Part shown: in pieces, positions 63,807 to 64,000 of the stretch
How positions within the stretch are numbered: position 1 is the first letter of the stretch
Layout of the letters: every line of letters starts with the position of its first letter
From: a bacterium
GTDB lineage: Bacteria; Bacillota_I; Bacilli_A; Izemoplasmatales; Hujiaoplasmataceae
Assembly (NCBI GenBank): GCA_030684695.1
Contig: JAUXXX010000020.1
Location: 1-64,000, forward strand
Direction of reading: 5' to 3'
Length of the DNA: 64,000 bases
The notes under the pieces: generated by a model
What the model saw: only the letters and a program-made list of their open reading frames with translations
The model's database searches: none
Told to the model about the DNA's origin: nothing
Position numbers and translations under genes: made by a program

Positions 63807-63827
63807 ATATACGTACGTGTGTACACA
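63807..63827. repeat. 21-nt alternating purine-pyrimidine tract in oriC region
   Basis: ATATACGTACGTGTGTACACA alternates strictly over 63807-63827, and includes GTGTACAC. It lies between the DnaA boxes and the rpmH promoter. Confidence 0.6.
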
Positions 63828-63879
63828 AGGGATAGAGTTCGTCTTTACAAGAGAAACGTGAAGGGCAAAAGAATTATTG

Positions 63880-63908
63880 TTGACATAAAAAGTAAAATCA
63901 CTTATAAT
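63880..63908 (+). promoter_or_regulatory. Consensus promoter of rpmH
   Basis: TTGACA (63880-63885) and TATAAT (63903-63908) with an exact 17-bp spacer, a full consensus promoter fitting strong ribosomal-protein expression. Confidence 0.92.
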
Positions 63909-63951
63909 GATTAAGCATGGTTTTTGAAGTATCTGTAGGGAGGTGCCAATT

Positions 63952-64000
63952 ATGAAAAAGACCTATCAACCTAGTAAACTAAAAAGAGCTAGAACGCATG
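63952..64000 (+). CDS. rpmH: 50S ribosomal protein L34 (partial, C-terminus outside window)
   Basis: The first 16 codons read MKKTYQPSKLKRARTH, the characteristic L34 N-terminus. GGGAGG precedes the ATG by eight bases. Its position divergent from dnaA is the standard origin arrangement, and rnpA would be expected next. Confidence 0.95.
   Translation, partial: MKKTYQPSKLKRARTH

Overview
The window is a chromosomal segment of a low-to-moderate G+C, Gram-positive-related bacterium (Bacillota/Mycoplasmatota). Several features suggest an Izemoplasma/Acholeplasma-like anaerobe, although the sequence alone does not fix the taxon. TGA is used as an ordinary stop (for example at the 608, 44538 and 45632 ends), so this is not a genetic-code-4 mollicute. 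The right end is the replication origin: dnaA-dnaN point left, rpmH points right, and a cluster of DnaA boxes lies between them. Most genes therefore run leftwards, co-directional with the left replication arm. The right-pointing blocks (mnmE, 9.0-12.0 kb, the shikimate operon, the hydrogenase operon) are head-on to it. No tRNA, rRNA, CRISPR array or insertion sequence was found.

Layout from left to right. 0-2 kb: end of a CUT1 sugar ABC transporter with a leader carrying a 22-codon small ORF and a hairpin. 2-8 kb: small membrane protein, recR-ebfC-dnaX, a lone N-terminal half of PTS enzyme I, mnmE and a parS site. 8-12 kb: TtcA-type tRNA thiolase and an NfeD/RDD/SPFH membrane operon. 12-18 kb: asnS with an Asn T-box, prs, spoVG, YolD/Y-family polymerase and a GGDEF protein. 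18-26.6 kb: Mgl-type sugar ABC operon with a YesM/YesN two-component system and a second sugar-binding lipoprotein. 26.7-33.8 kb: complete pho-pst regulon with a PhoP-box promoter. Its PstS is circularly permuted. 33.9-37.4 kb: DUF438/DUF1858 pair and a repeat-containing surface protein. 37.4-41.3 kb: patB-purB-folD-flavin reductase operon.

41.4-48.3 kb: a seven-gene operon encoding every step from DAHP to chorismate plus prephenate dehydrogenase, with an aroE-aroK fusion. 48.4-53.3 kb: a haem-type redox pair (ferric-reductase-like membrane protein and a lipoprotein with two cytochrome b5 domains), two duplicated small membrane proteins, an aminotransferase and purA. 53.5-57.6 kb: SemiSWEET and a trimeric [FeFe] hydrogenase operon (NuoE-like, NuoF-like, HydA) behind a long structured leader ending in an intrinsic terminator. 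57.7-64 kb: D-aminoacylase-family amidohydrolase, COG2509 flavoprotein, dnaN, dnaA, oriC, start of rpmH.

Together the genes describe a fermentative anaerobe that imports sugars and phosphate by ABC systems, makes aromatic compounds, and disposes of electrons as H2. The observations most worth following are the permuted PstS, the unidentified RNA leader of the hydrogenase operon, the haem lipoprotein pair and its promoter motif shared with the DUF1858/DUF438 genes, and the small ORF in the sugar-transporter leader.
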